From an uncultured Kiritimatiellota bacterium (GTDB lineage: Bacteria > Verrucomicrobiota > Kiritimatiellia > RFP12 > UBA1067): DNA of 57,127 nt. Under the pieces are notes generated by a model. It was not told where the DNA came from. It made no database searches and worked only from the letters and a program-made list of their open reading frames with translations. This document shows positions 24,859-33,355 of the stretch, piece by piece; position 1 is the first letter of the stretch, and every line of letters begins with the position of its first letter. The stretch spans positions 1 through 57,127 of the forward strand of contig CAKUGW010000003.1 of NCBI GenBank assembly GCA_934654805.1, written 5' to 3'. The translations under genes and the position numbers were made by a program.

Positions 24859-26670
24859 TCAATGCTCCTTGATCGTGCCCTTCAGGACGGCGATGAACGC
24901 CGACTGCGGCACGTTCACGTGGCCGAACTCCTTCATGCGCGCCTTGCCGCGCTTCTGCTTCTCCAGCACCTTCATCTTGCGCGTGACGTCTCCGCCGTAG
25001 AGCTTCGCGAGGACGTCCTTGCGGAACGGGCGGATGTCCTCGCGCGCGATGATCTCCTTGCCGATCGCCGCCTGCACGGGGATCTTGAACTGGTGCGGCG
25101 GGATCGTCTCGGCAAGGGCCTTGCACATCTGGAGGCCGCGCGCGCGCGCCTTGTCGCGGTGCACCATCGTCGCGAACGCGTCGACCGTCTCGCCGTTGAG
25201 GAGGATGTCCATGCGCACGATGTCAGAGACCTGGTAGCCGTTCGGCTCGTAGTCCATCGAGGCGTAGCCGTGCGAGACGGACTTCAGCGTGTCGTGGAAG
25301 TCGATCAGGATCTCGTTCAGCGGCAGCCGGCAGTGCAGCATGACGCGCTTCGCGTCGATCGTCTCCGTGCCCTCGACGAGACCGCGCCGGTCCATCACGA
25401 TGCGCATGACGTCGCCGATCGACTCGCTCGGCGTGATGATGCGCGCGGTGAGCACCGGCTCGGAGATCGTCTCCAGCACGGACGGGTCGGGCATCTGCAG
25501 CGGGTTGTCGAGGTCCCGCTCCTCGCCGCTCTTGAGCTTCAGCTTGTAGACGACGCCCGGAGAGGTCGAGATGATGTCGAGGCCGAACTCGCGCCGCAGG
25601 CGCTCCTGCACGATCTCCATGTGGAGGAGGCCGAGGAAGCCGCAGCGGAAGCCGAAGCCGAGCGCGAGCGACGACTCGTGGTGGAACGTGAAGGCCGCGT
25701 CGTTGAGGTGCAGCTTCTCCAGCCCCGCCGCGACCTTCGGGAACTCGTCCGTCGACATCGGGTAGATGCCGCAGAAGACGGTCGGGCGGATGTCCTGGAA
25801 GCCCGGCAGCGGCTCGGTCGCGCCGAGCTTCGCCGTCGTCACCGTGTCGCCGATCTTGATCTCGCTCGGGTCCTTCACCGTGCCGACGATGTAGCCGACC
25901 TCGCCGGCCGACAGGCGGTCGACGGGCTTCTTCGTCGGCGAGAAGATGCCGACCTCGTGGACGGTCGTCGCGACGTCCGAGCCCATGAACTTCACGTTCT
26001 GCCCGGCGGCGAGCGTGCCGTCCATCACGCGCACGTAGGTGATGACGCCGCGGAACTCGTCGAAGACCGAGTCGAAGACGAGCGCGCGCAGCGGCGCGTC
26101 GATGCCGCGCGTCTCCGGCGGCGGAATGCGCTTCACGATCGCCTCCAGCACGTCGGGGCAGCCGACGCCCGTCTTCGCCGAGACGAGGAGCGGCTCGTCC
26201 ATCGGGATCGCGAGGATGTCCTCGATCTCGCGCGAGACCTCCTTCACGTCCGCGCCGGGGAGGTCGACCTTGTTGAGGACGGGCACGATCTCCAGCTTCG
26301 CGTCCTGCGCGAAGTAGGTGTTCGCGACGGTCTGCGCCTCGACGCCCTGCGCGGCGTCCACGACGAGCAGCGCGCCCTCGCACGCGCCCATCGAGCGGCT
26401 GACCTCGTAGGCGAAGTCGACGTGGCCGGGCGTGTCGAGCAGGTTGAAGAGGTAGGTCTGGCCGTCCTTCGCCGTGTAGTGCATCGAGACGGGGTGCGAC
26501 TTGATCGTGATGCCGCGCTCGCGCTCGAGGTCCATCGCGTCGAGCGTCTGCTCCTTGAGCTCGCGCGCGGAGATCGCGTGCGTCAGCTCGAGGATGCGGT
26601 CGGAGAGCGTCGTCTTGCCGTGGTCGACGTGCGCGATGATGCAGAAGTTGCGGATGTGTTCGAGTTTCAT
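24859..26670 (-). CDS. lepA: Elongation factor 4 (LepA)
   Basis: Ribosomal GTPase, homologous to EF-G, involved in back-translocation or initiation efficiency. The 603-aa frame has G1 AHVDHGKTT, G3 DTPGHVDF, G4 NKVDLPGA and the LepA-specific C-terminal domain (YGGDVTRKMKVLEKQKRGKARMKEFG). Length is typical. Its ATG overlaps the pheS stop as TGATG, so the two are translationally coupled. Confidence 0.98.
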   Translation of the reverse strand: MKLEHIRNFCIIAHVDHGKTTLSDRILELTHAISARELKEQTLDAMDLERERGITIKSHPVSMHYTAKDGQTYLFNLLDTPGHVDFAYEVSRSMGACEGALLVVDAAQGVEAQTVANTYFAQDAKLEIVPVLNKVDLPGADVKEVSREIEDILAIPMDEPLLVSAKTGVGCPDVLEAIVKRIPPPETRGIDAPLRALVFDSVFDEFRGVITYVRVMDGTLAAGQNVKFMGSDVATTVHEVGIFSPTKKPVDRLSAGEVGYIVGTVKDPSEIKIGDTVTTAKLGATEPLPGFQDIRPTVFCGIYPMSTDEFPKVAAGLEKLHLNDAAFTFHHESSLALGFGFRCGFLGLLHMEIVQERLRREFGLDIISTSPGVVYKLKLKSGEERDLDNPLQMPDPSVLETISEPVLTARIITPSESIGDVMRIVMDRRGLVEGTETIDAKRVMLHCRLPLNEILIDFHDTLKSVSHGYASMDYEPNGYQVSDIVRMDILLNGETVDAFATMVHRDKARARGLQMCKALAETIPPHQFKIPVQAAIGKEIIAREDIRPFRKDVLAKLYGGDVTRKMKVLEKQKRGKARMKEFGHVNVPQSAFIAVLKGTIKEH

Positions 26671-27692
26671 CAGCCGAGCTGGTTCAGGAAGCGGACATCG
26701 TTCTCGTAGAGCCAGCGGATGTCGGGAATGCCGTACTTGATCATCGCGATGCGCTCGACGCCGAAGCCGAAGGCGTAGCCGGAGACCTTCTCCGGGTCCC
26801 ACCCGACGTGCTGGAAGACGCGCGGGTCGACCATGCCCGCGCCCGCGACCTCGATCCACCCCGACTGCTTGCAGACGCTGCAGCCCTTGCCCTTGCAGAC
26901 GTGGCACGAGAAGTCGACCTCGACGGACGGCTCGGTGAACGGGAAGAAGTGCGGACGGAAGCGCACGGTCACGCTGTCGCCCATCATCTCCTTCGCGAAG
27001 TGGGCGAGGACGCTCTTGAGGTCGGCGAGCGAGACCGGCTTCGTCGCCGTCTCGTCGACGTAGAGCCCCTCGATCTGGTGGAAGTTCGCCGAATGCGTCG
27101 CGTCCGTCGTGTCGCGGCGGAACGTGCGGCCGGGGCAGATGACGCGCACGGGCGGCCTGTTCGCCATCATCGTGCGGATCTGCACGGGCGAGGTCTGCGT
27201 GCGAAGCAGGCAGTCGTCGTTGAACCAGAACGTGTCCGTCCGGTCCTGCGAGGGATGGTGCGGCGGCGTGTTGAGCGCCGTGAAGTTGTTGAAGCGGTTC
27301 TCCAGCTCCGGGCCGTCGGCGACCGTGAAGCCGAGCCGCCCGAAGATGCGCGCCGTCTCCTCGATGACGCGCGAGAGCGGGTGCTTCACGCCGAGGCCGA
27401 ACCAGCGGCCGGGGAGCGTGAGGTCGGCCGCGACGGCCTTCTCGCCCGCGCCGCCGAGGTGGCCGGACGCCTGCAGCGCCGCCTCGACCTCGGCCTTCCA
27501 CGCCTGGATCGCCTTGCCGAACGCGGGGCGCTCCTCCTTCGGCACGTCCTTCATCGCCTTGATGAGCGCGGGGATGGAGCCGTTCCGCCCCACGTACTTC
27601 ACGCGCAGCGCCTCCGCGGCCGCCGCATCGGCCGCCGCCGCGATTTCCTTCAGGCTTTCGGCTTTCGCCGCCTCGAGATCAGCAAGAGTCAT
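26670..27692 (-). CDS. pheS: Phenylalanyl-tRNA synthetase alpha subunit
   Basis: Catalytic alpha subunit of PheRS. The 340-aa frame has the N-terminal coiled coil (about 1-90), class II motif 2 (RTMMANRPPVRVICPGRTFRRD), FHQIEGLYVDE and the C-terminal GFGVERIAMIKYGIPDIR. The start ATG at 27692 has a strong ribosome site (GGAGGAGAAG). A tRNA-Pro gene lies 16 bp upstream on the same strand and its promoter probably drives pheS too. pheT is not adjacent; lepA follows instead, so the pheST pair is split in this genome. Confidence 0.97.
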   Translation of the reverse strand: MTLADLEAAKAESLKEIAAAADAAAAEALRVKYVGRNGSIPALIKAMKDVPKEERPAFGKAIQAWKAEVEAALQASGHLGGAGEKAVAADLTLPGRWFGLGVKHPLSRVIEETARIFGRLGFTVADGPELENRFNNFTALNTPPHHPSQDRTDTFWFNDDCLLRTQTSPVQIRTMMANRPPVRVICPGRTFRRDTTDATHSANFHQIEGLYVDETATKPVSLADLKSVLAHFAKEMMGDSVTVRFRPHFFPFTEPSVEVDFSCHVCKGKGCSVCKQSGWIEVAGAGMVDPRVFQHVGWDPEKVSGYAFGFGVERIAMIKYGIPDIRWLYENDVRFLNQLG

Positions 27693-27708
27693 GTCTTCTC
27701 CTCCAAAG

Positions 27709-27785
<77 letters not shown>

Positions 27786-27803
27786 CCGTTCACGTGATTG
27801 CGT

Positions 27804-27812
27804 AGTATACCA
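27804..27812 (-). promoter_or_regulatory. Promoter of tRNA-Pro-pheS-lepA
   Basis: TGGTATACT on the minus strand followed by ACGC, 18 nt from the tRNA 5' end. It is divergent from the argB promoter. Confidence 0.75.
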
Positions 27813-27842
27813 TACTTTCGCTGTCCGTTGGGGGCGTTTTTT

Positions 27843-27851
27843 TGATATACT
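27843..27851 (+). promoter_or_regulatory. argB promoter (extended -10)
   Basis: TGATATACT preceded by a T-run and followed by ACGC; 10 nt separate it from the argB ATG, so the predicted leader is about 4 nt. Confidence 0.75.
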
Positions 27852-27861
27852 ACGCAAAATA

Positions 27862-28722
27862 ATGGAAAGAATAGACACAGCGCAGGCCAAGGCGGCCGTT
27901 CTGACCGAGGCCCTGCCCTACATTCAGGACTTTCAGGGCTCCGTCGTCCTCGTGAAGCTCGGCGGCTCCGTGATGGAAGTCGAGGCGAACCTCGACTCGA
28001 TCATGGACGACGTCGCGTTCCTGAACGCCGTCGGCATCAAGGTCGTGATCGTGCACGGCGGCGGCAAGGCGATCTCGAAGGCGATCAAGGCCTCCGGGCA
28101 CGAGCCGGCGTTCGTGGAGGGGCTGCGCGTGACGGACGAGGCGACGATGGAGATCGTCCGCAAGACCCTCAACAACGTCGTGAACCCCGACCTCGTCGCG
28201 CGCCTCTGCCGGCGCGGCGCGAACGCGAAGCCGCTGCACGGCAACTGGCTCTTCGGCGCGCAGAGGATCGCCGCGCCCGACCGGGGCTACGTCGGCGAGG
28301 TCGTGCAGGTGTCGGCCCGCGCCGTCGTCGAGATGCTCGACGCGCGCATCATCCCCGTCGTGACCCCGCTCGGCACGGGCGTGGACGACGGCCACCTCTA
28401 CAATGTCAATGCGGACTTTGCGGCCGCGGCGCTTGCGAAGGCGCTCAAGGTCCGCAAGTTCGTCCTCGTGTCCGACGTCCCCGGGCTCCTCCGCGATCCC
28501 GGGGATCCGTCGACCCTTTTCTCTACCTTGCGCCTGGCCGACACGAGCCGGCTCAAGGAGGCCGGAGTCATCTCGGGAGGGATGCTTCCGAAAATCGAGA
28601 GCTGCGAAGATGCGATCCGCGCGGGCGTGAAGAAGGTTCACCTCGTCGACGGGCGCATGGCGCACTCGCTGTTGTTGGAAATATTCACGCATGATGGCGT
28701 GGGAACGGAGATAATCGAATGA
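27862..28722 (+). CDS. argB: Acetylglutamate kinase
   Basis: Phosphorylates N-acetylglutamate, second step of arginine synthesis. The 286-aa frame contains VVLVKLGGSVMEV (phosphate loop), VIVHGGGKAISKAI, the substrate-binding GLRVTDEATME and the NVNADFAAAALAKALK segment, and then VSDVPGLLRDPGD. The start ATG at 27862 lies 10 nt after the -10 box with no ribosome site. Its stop overlaps argD as ATGA. An arginine-feedback N-terminal helix is plausible (about 20 residues precede the core). Confidence 0.97.
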   Translation: MERIDTAQAKAAVLTEALPYIQDFQGSVVLVKLGGSVMEVEANLDSIMDDVAFLNAVGIKVVIVHGGGKAISKAIKASGHEPAFVEGLRVTDEATMEIVRKTLNNVVNPDLVARLCRRGANAKPLHGNWLFGAQRIAAPDRGYVGEVVQVSARAVVEMLDARIIPVVTPLGTGVDDGHLYNVNADFAAAALAKALKVRKFVLVSDVPGLLRDPGDPSTLFSTLRLADTSRLKEAGVISGGMLPKIESCEDAIRAGVKKVHLVDGRMAHSLLLEIFTHDGVGTEIIE

Positions 28723-29921
28723 GCAACGAAAAGTCAATGGAAATCCTCGATCTGTACAGGGCGAAGGTCATGCCGACCTACACGCCGTCGGTGGCGGTCG
28801 CCTCCGGCAAGGGCATCACCGTGCGCGATGCGGACGGCCGCAGCTACTACGACTTCACGAGCGGCATCGGCGTTCAGGCCGTCGGCTACGGCAACAGGAA
28901 GGTGACGGAGGCGATCCAGTCGCAGGCCGCCGCGCTCACGCACTGCTCGAACCTCTTCGTGAACGCGCCCGAGACGCAGCTCGCGGCGAAGCTCGTCGCG
29001 CTCTCCGGCCTCGGCGGCAAGGTCTTCTTCTGCAACTCCGGAGCCGAGGCGAACGAGGCGGCGATCAAGCTCGCCCGCAAGTGGGGCCACGCGAACGGCG
29101 GCCGCTACGAGGTCGTCACGTTCCGCCAGGGCTTCCACGGGCGCACGCTCGCGACGGTCGCGGCGACGGCCCAGGCCTGGTGCCAGGAGGGCTACGACCC
29201 GCTGCCCGTCGGCTTCGCCTACGCCGACTACAACGACCTCGACAGCGTCAAGGCCGCGATTACCGACAAGACGGTCGCAATCCTGTTGGAGGCCGTGCAG
29301 GGCGAGGGCGGCGTCACCCCGGCGACGGAAGACTTCCTGCAGGGCGTCCGCGCGCTCTGCGACGAGAAGGACCTCATCATGATCGTCGACGAGGTGCAGA
29401 CCGGCATGGGCCGCACGGGCACGTGGTTCGCGTGGCAGGACTATGGCGTGACGCCCGACCTCTTCACCTGCGCGAAGGCGCTCGGCGGCGGCCTCCCGAT
29501 GGGCGCGCTCGTCTCGAACGCGAAGCTGGCGGACGTCTTCACGCCCTCGTCCCACGCCTCGACCTTCGGCGGCAACCCCGTCGCGGCGGCGGCGGCGAAC
29601 GCGGTCATCTCCGTCATCGAGGAGGACGGCCTGCTCGAAAACGTGGCGAAGGTCGGCGCGCTCCTCCGGGAGGCGCTGCAGAGCTTCGTCGACAAGTACG
29701 ACAAGCTGCTGGAGGTGCGCGGCAAGGGCCTCATGCTCGGCCTCGTCGTCGACGGCGACGCGAAGGAGGTCGTGGACGCGCTCGCGGGCCAGGGCCTTCT
29801 CGCGCTCACGGCCGGCCCGCACGTCGTCCGCTTCCTGCCGCCGCTCTGCCTCGGCGAGGAAGACCTGGAGGACGCGGTCGACATGATCTCCGACGCGCTC
29901 GACAACGTCTTCGGCGCGTAA
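28719..29921 (+). CDS. argD: Acetylornithine aminotransferase
   Basis: PLP-dependent class III aminotransferase acting on N-acetylornithine semialdehyde in arginine synthesis; may also serve lysine synthesis. The 400-aa frame has SGIGVQAVGYGN, FFCNSGAEANEAAIKLARK, the FHGRTLATVAAT segment, IVDEVQTGMGRTG (PLP Asp) and FTCAKALGGGLPMGAL, whose Lys is the Schiff-base residue. It overlaps argB by 4 bp and is followed by a strong terminator. Confidence 0.96.
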   Translation: MSNEKSMEILDLYRAKVMPTYTPSVAVASGKGITVRDADGRSYYDFTSGIGVQAVGYGNRKVTEAIQSQAAALTHCSNLFVNAPETQLAAKLVALSGLGGKVFFCNSGAEANEAAIKLARKWGHANGGRYEVVTFRQGFHGRTLATVAATAQAWCQEGYDPLPVGFAYADYNDLDSVKAAITDKTVAILLEAVQGEGGVTPATEDFLQGVRALCDEKDLIMIVDEVQTGMGRTGTWFAWQDYGVTPDLFTCAKALGGGLPMGALVSNAKLADVFTPSSHASTFGGNPVAAAAANAVISVIEEDGLLENVAKVGALLREALQSFVDKYDKLLEVRGKGLMLGLVVDGDAKEVVDALAGQGLLALTAGPHVVRFLPPLCLGEEDLEDAVDMISDALDNVFGA

Positions 29922-29938
29922 AGGACAAGGTCTTGAGG

Positions 29939-29981
29939 AACGGGGTCCCGCTTTTCAAGAAGCGGGACCCCGTTTTCTTTT
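29939..29981 (+). terminator. Strong rho-independent terminator after argD
   Basis: A 15-bp stem (29939-29953 with 29960-29974, 6-nt loop) is followed by TTTTCTTTT. It separates argD from the convergent type III locus. The stem contains GGGGTCCC/GGGACCCC, reminiscent of the micro-repeat family. Confidence 0.92.
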
Positions 29982-29999
29982 CCATTCACCGAAGCGAAG

Positions 30000-30833
30000 T
30001 CATCCCCTAAGTGATGCCGTGACGACGCGGAAGGCCGAAGCCGCGCCGAGGCGGACGGGTTCGAGCGTCGCGAGAGGCTTGCCCCTGTGCCAGAGCGTCA
30101 GCGCGGTCGGCGGCGGCACGGGCGGAAGCGCATCGTCCGCCAGCTGCGCGAACGTGAGCGCGCCCTTCGCGTCGGCAATCGCGCGCACATGGTCATCACA
30201 CGGCAAGTCCAGCAGCCAGTGCGGCGCGAAGCCCTCGTCCGGCACAAGACAGTCGCCGACGGACAGGGCGGACAGTTCCGCGTCGGCGAGCGTCCATTCG
30301 GCAAGACAGGCAAAGGCCTCGCGCGTCAGGGCGCGTATCGACGGATGCGCGACGTCGAGATTCGCCAGCGCGCCGAGCCGCTGTCCCATCTCGGGCGTCA
30401 GGTCAATCGCCAGCCGGGCCTCGCCCGCCGCGCCCGAAACGGCGAACGCCGTGTCCGGAACGGGCTTCTCGGAGAGTCCGACAATCGACAGCTGCCGCCG
30501 GGCGACCTCCTCCACGAACTGAAAGACGGCGCCGCATTCCTTCTCGACCAGGGCGAGCAGGACTTCCTTCGGAAGGGCCGACAGGCGGTCTTTCAGCAAC
30601 GTGAGGTCGGGGAAGAGCGGCGTGATCTCCAGGGCCAGCACATGCGGCTCGTCGTCGAGGCGCACGTCCAGGACAATCGGCGGGACGGACAGGCCCGCAC
30701 AGCGCGTCAAGCGCGCCGGGTGTCCGCCGAAGCGCGTCTCCAGCCGCCACGCGGGCGAGTCGAGCACCCGCGCGGCATTCGCCTTTGCCCAGCCCGGCCA
30801 TTCTTTCAGCAACTCGTTCGCATCCATTGTCAC
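30000..30833 (-). CDS. sctQ: SctQ-like cytoplasmic ring protein of the type III system
   Basis: A 277-aa protein at the end of the type III locus, in the position of YscQ after the ruler gene. Most of the frame has low similarity, but the ADAELSALSVGDCLVPDEG segment fits the middle domain of SctQ proteins. The last about 40 residues (LWHRGKPLATLEPVRLGAASAFRV) look like one SPOA-type fold. Standard SctQ carries two SPOA domains over 300-370 aa, so the second is missing or is encoded elsewhere, as in the split HrcQA/HrcQB pair. Start is GTG 30833, overlapping the sctP stop as GTGA; ATG 30827 is an alternative. No SctR/S/T/U follow. Confidence 0.6.
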   Translation of the reverse strand: MTMDANELLKEWPGWAKANAARVLDSPAWRLETRFGGHPARLTRCAGLSVPPIVLDVRLDDEPHVLALEITPLFPDLTLLKDRLSALPKEVLLALVEKECGAVFQFVEEVARRQLSIVGLSEKPVPDTAFAVSGAAGEARLAIDLTPEMGQRLGALANLDVAHPSIRALTREAFACLAEWTLADAELSALSVGDCLVPDEGFAPHWLLDLPCDDHVRAIADAKGALTFAQLADDALPPVPPPTALTLWHRGKPLATLEPVRLGAASAFRVVTASLRG

Positions 30834-32281
30834 ACCCTCTTCTTGCGCACGTCAACCGTGACGTTGAACGTCGCGATTTTCGCCGTCAGGTGGTTCGCGA
30901 TCTGCGTGCGGCAGTTCTCCAGAAGCACGGCCATGTCCACCGTCGTCGGCTGGAACTGGACATCGAGTTGGCGTCCCGTCACGGCGATGCGCACCTCCGT
31001 TCCCTCCAGCACGTCCGGGCGCAGACGGACGACGACCTCGCCCTGCCCGCGCAACAGCCCCGGAGAGACCAGGAGCGTGTCCGCCACGGCCTGCGCGGCC
31101 TCGACCAGCACCTGCGCCGGCGGCAGGGGTTGCGCCGCCTGTGTCCGAACAATCTCGACCGGCGTGACGGCGGGCGCGGCGGGCGCCTCCGGCGCGAGAG
31201 GCGCAAGCGGCGGCGGCACAACAGGCTGTGGAACCGCCTGCGGCGCAACGTCCGCGGCAACCACCGCCTCCTCCGAGACATCCTCCTCCATCGCATGGGG
31301 GACAGACCCTGCCAGCTCGCCGGATACGGTGGGGACAGGCCCCGCAACCGTGGGGACAGAAACCGTGGGGACAGGCCCCGCTGCCGTGGGGACAGGCCCC
31401 GTTGCCGTGGGGACAGGCCCCGCCAGCGCGACGGAAACCGTGGGGACAGGCCCCGATACGGTGGGGACTGGCCCCGTTGCCGTGGGGACAGGCCCCGCCA
31501 GCGCGACGGATACGGTGGGGACAGGCCCCGCCAGCGCGACGGAAACGGCGGGGACAGGCCCCGCCAGGTTGACGGAAACCGTGGGGACAGGCCCCGACAG
31601 AGCACCAGATACCGTGGGGACAGGCCCCGCTGCCGTGGGGACAGGCCCCGACAGAGCACCAGATACCGTGGGGACAGGCCCCGCAACCGTGGGGACTGGC
31701 CCCGCCAGCGGGCGCGGAGACGGTTCACGCAGAGCCGCAGAGTCCGCAGAGGGGGCGGGTGCGGACGAGGGCAGCGGTGAGGGTATGGACACCTTCGACA
31801 CGGGCTTGCCCGTATCCAAACAGCCCTGCACACGCTGCGGCTCTGCGCAAATGTCGCAGCGCGGGCGCGCTTGGGCTTGTGGAACAATCTTCAGATCAGC
31901 CTCGGACTGCGCGCGAGCCGACAGGCTCTCTCCCAGGACCTCCGTCTCTCCGTGGCTCCGTGTGAGGCCTGCGGCAACAGGCGCAGACGGCAAAGATGAA
32001 GCCTCACACGGAGGCACAGCGGCACGGCGCGGGAAAGCCGCATCCAAAGAGGCGACAGCCTTCTGAATCTCCCTCGTCAATGCCGCGTTCTCCGAAATCG
32101 GGCCCGCCAGCGCACGCTCGAAAGCCGCCACGGCCTGGACGTCGGGACGCGACGAAAAGGCCGCGCCGTCCGCGCCGCCGACAGGCACGCCGCCGACAGG
32201 CACGCCGCCGACAGGCGCCTCCGCCGCAAGGCCTCCGCTCGACACGTCGAGATTCAGGTCAATCGAAGCTGTCGTCATCAT
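30830..32281 (-). CDS. sctP: SctP needle-length ruler with repeat-built centre (T3S4/FliK-like C-terminus)
   Basis: A 483-aa protein between SctO and SctQ. Residues about 410-483 form the substrate-specificity (T3S4/FliK) domain: GEVVVRLRPDVLEGTEVRIAV with QLDVQF and a final strand. In the family this domain switches the export gate once the needle reaches set length, and the unstructured centre acts as the ruler. Here residues about 190-330 are almost entirely about fourteen GPVPTx units encoded by a micro-repeat. A threefold PVGGV repeat lies near residue 25. Residues about 95-185 also come from other repeat-like DNA. Start: ATG 32281, overlapping SctO by 23 bp; the second ATG (32278) is possible. 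Confidence 0.82.
   Translation of the reverse strand: MMTTASIDLNLDVSSGGLAAEAPVGGVPVGGVPVGGADGAAFSSRPDVQAVAAFERALAGPISENAALTREIQKAVASLDAAFPRRAAVPPCEASSLPSAPVAAGLTRSHGETEVLGESLSARAQSEADLKIVPQAQARPRCDICAEPQRVQGCLDTGKPVSKVSIPSPLPSSAPAPSADSAALREPSPRPLAGPVPTVAGPVPTVSGALSGPVPTAAGPVPTVSGALSGPVPTVSVNLAGPVPAVSVALAGPVPTVSVALAGPVPTATGPVPTVSGPVPTVSVALAGPVPTATGPVPTAAGPVPTVSVPTVAGPVPTVSGELAGSVPHAMEEDVSEEAVVAADVAPQAVPQPVVPPPLAPLAPEAPAAPAVTPVEIVRTQAAQPLPPAQVLVEAAQAVADTLLVSPGLLRGQGEVVVRLRPDVLEGTEVRIAVTGRQLDVQFQPTTVDMAVLLENCRTQIANHLTAKIATFNVTVDVRKKRV
31297..31725. repeat. GGGGACAGGCCCC micro-repeat array in sctP
   Basis: About fifteen units with core GTGGGGACAGGCCCCG on the plus strand, spaced 15 to 33 nt and always in steps of three, so the sctP frame is kept. 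The linkers are of a few recurrent types (for example CCAGCGCGACGGA and ACAGAGCACCAGATACC), showing segmental duplication. A 15-bp triple repeat (CCGCCGACAGGCACG) lies at about 32175-32218. Confidence 0.95.
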
Positions 32282-32753
32282 CTGCCGTCATCCTCCTTCC
32301 CGTGAATTCGTCCATTTCGGCATCCGCCCGCATCTCCTGCATCCGCCGATCCTCCTGTTCCCACGCGAGCCGATGCTGGTCGATCTTCGCCTTCTTCCTG
32401 CTTGCGGCGACGAACCGCACGTGCGCCGCCTCGGCCGCCCGGTCGCGCTTCGCCAGCTCGGCCTGCGCCTGCCGCTCGGCCTCCGCGAGCAGCATCGCCT
32501 CCTCGTCGATGCGCGTGACGGCCGCCCGTGCGCGATCGAGGTCGTCCCTCGAGACGACACGGCCCATGACGGCGTCGTAGATCCGGTCGCGGCGCTCGTC
32601 CTTGGTCGCGTCGAACCGGCGCCGCGTCTCGGCCTTCTCGTCGCGGACGCGCTCCGCCGCCGACCGCGCGCGCCGCGCGCCCGTGAGCTCGGTGCCGGCC
32701 CGGTCTTCGCGCATCGCGCGAATCTTCAGCATGTCGTTCAGCGCGTAGGCCAC
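32259..32753 (-). CDS. sctO: SctO central stalk protein of the type III ATPase
   Basis: A 164-aa almost fully helical, charged protein located between the ATPase and the ruler, as YscO is. In the family it forms an FliJ-like coiled coil that passes through the ATPase hexamer to the export gate. The frame consists of two long heptad-rich helices (about 20-70 and 78-150), full of Arg, Ala and Glu. Start: GTG 32753, with AAGGAGGG 8 nt upstream inside the previous gene; an internal ATG at 32732 lacks such a site. It overlaps the AIM24-like gene by 16 bp and sctP by 23 bp. Confidence 0.7.
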   Translation of the reverse strand: MAYALNDMLKIRAMREDRAGTELTGARRARSAAERVRDEKAETRRRFDATKDERRDRIYDAVMGRVVSRDDLDRARAAVTRIDEEAMLLAEAERQAQAELAKRDRAAEAAHVRFVAASRKKAKIDQHRLAWEQEDRRMQEMRADAEMDEFTGRRMTADDDDSFD

Positions 32754-33355
32754 GGGCCGCCCCTCCTTCCCGAAACGGCTTCCGCCGCACCCTCGAACCA
32801 GACGACGCACGGGCCGTGGAACGAATACGCGAGGCTCTTCGGCCCGCGCGGCAGCAGGATGTCCAGCACGGACAGTTTGGGACAGAACCCCGTCGGATCC
32901 TTGCCGATCCACGCGACAAGCGATTCGGGCCGCACGGTCAGCGTTTCGCCTTCCGCCAGCGCGACGCGCGTCACACGCCCGCGCGTGGCCGCCACGACCC
33001 AGCCGAAGCGGAACGCCGTCACCGGCGTCGCCCGGCGAAAGCTCATCGGCACGAGCTTGAGCGACTTCGCGCCGACGCGCGACGCCGCCGGCGCGACCAG
33101 CACCTTCGACGACACAACGAACAGCGACTCGTCCGGCAGCGCCGGAATCCGCGTCAGGAACGGCGCCTCGGCGGATGCGAACCACGCCGTCCCCTCGGTC
33201 TTCGCCGTGCGTACCCACGCGCGATCCGGCACGACGAAGCCCTTGAGAGACCGAAGCGCGGTCTTGCCGAGGCTCGCCGCCGGCTGGCTGCGGCCGCAGA
33301 GCCACGTCCCCGGCGGCACCTTCGCCGCGCCGTTCTCGACCAGGGCCTCAACCAT
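32738..33355 (-). CDS. AIM24-like domain protein inserted in the type III locus
   Basis: A 205-aa protein with no standard place in type III operons. The pattern FVVPDRAWVRTAKTEGTAWF, ESLFVVSSKVLVA, then VALAEGETLTVRPESLVAWIG and finally FHGPCVVWFEGA resembles the AIM24 family: a beta-rich fold with a GESLTVRPGSLVAWD-type motif and a GPGxVWLQ-type end. AIM24 proteins have unclear roles (mitochondrial inner membrane in yeast; scattered in bacteria). The gene is tightly embedded: its ATG overlaps the sctN stop as TGATG and its 3' end overlaps sctO by 16 bp, so it is cotranslated with ATPase and stalk. No signal peptide or membrane helix. The family call is from motif recognition only. Confidence 0.55.
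   Translation of the reverse strand: MVEALVENGAAKVPPGTWLCGRSQPAASLGKTALRSLKGFVVPDRAWVRTAKTEGTAWFASAEAPFLTRIPALPDESLFVVSSKVLVAPAASRVGAKSLKLVPMSFRRATPVTAFRFGWVVAATRGRVTRVALAEGETLTVRPESLVAWIGKDPTGFCPKLSVLDILLPRGPKSLAYSFHGPCVVWFEGAAEAVSGRRGGPWPTR

Noticed and set aside
31297..31725. CRISPR array
   Set aside because: Units are short palindromes with 2-20-nt recurrent linkers instead of unique spacers of constant length, all in frame in sctP, and no cas genes occur in the window.
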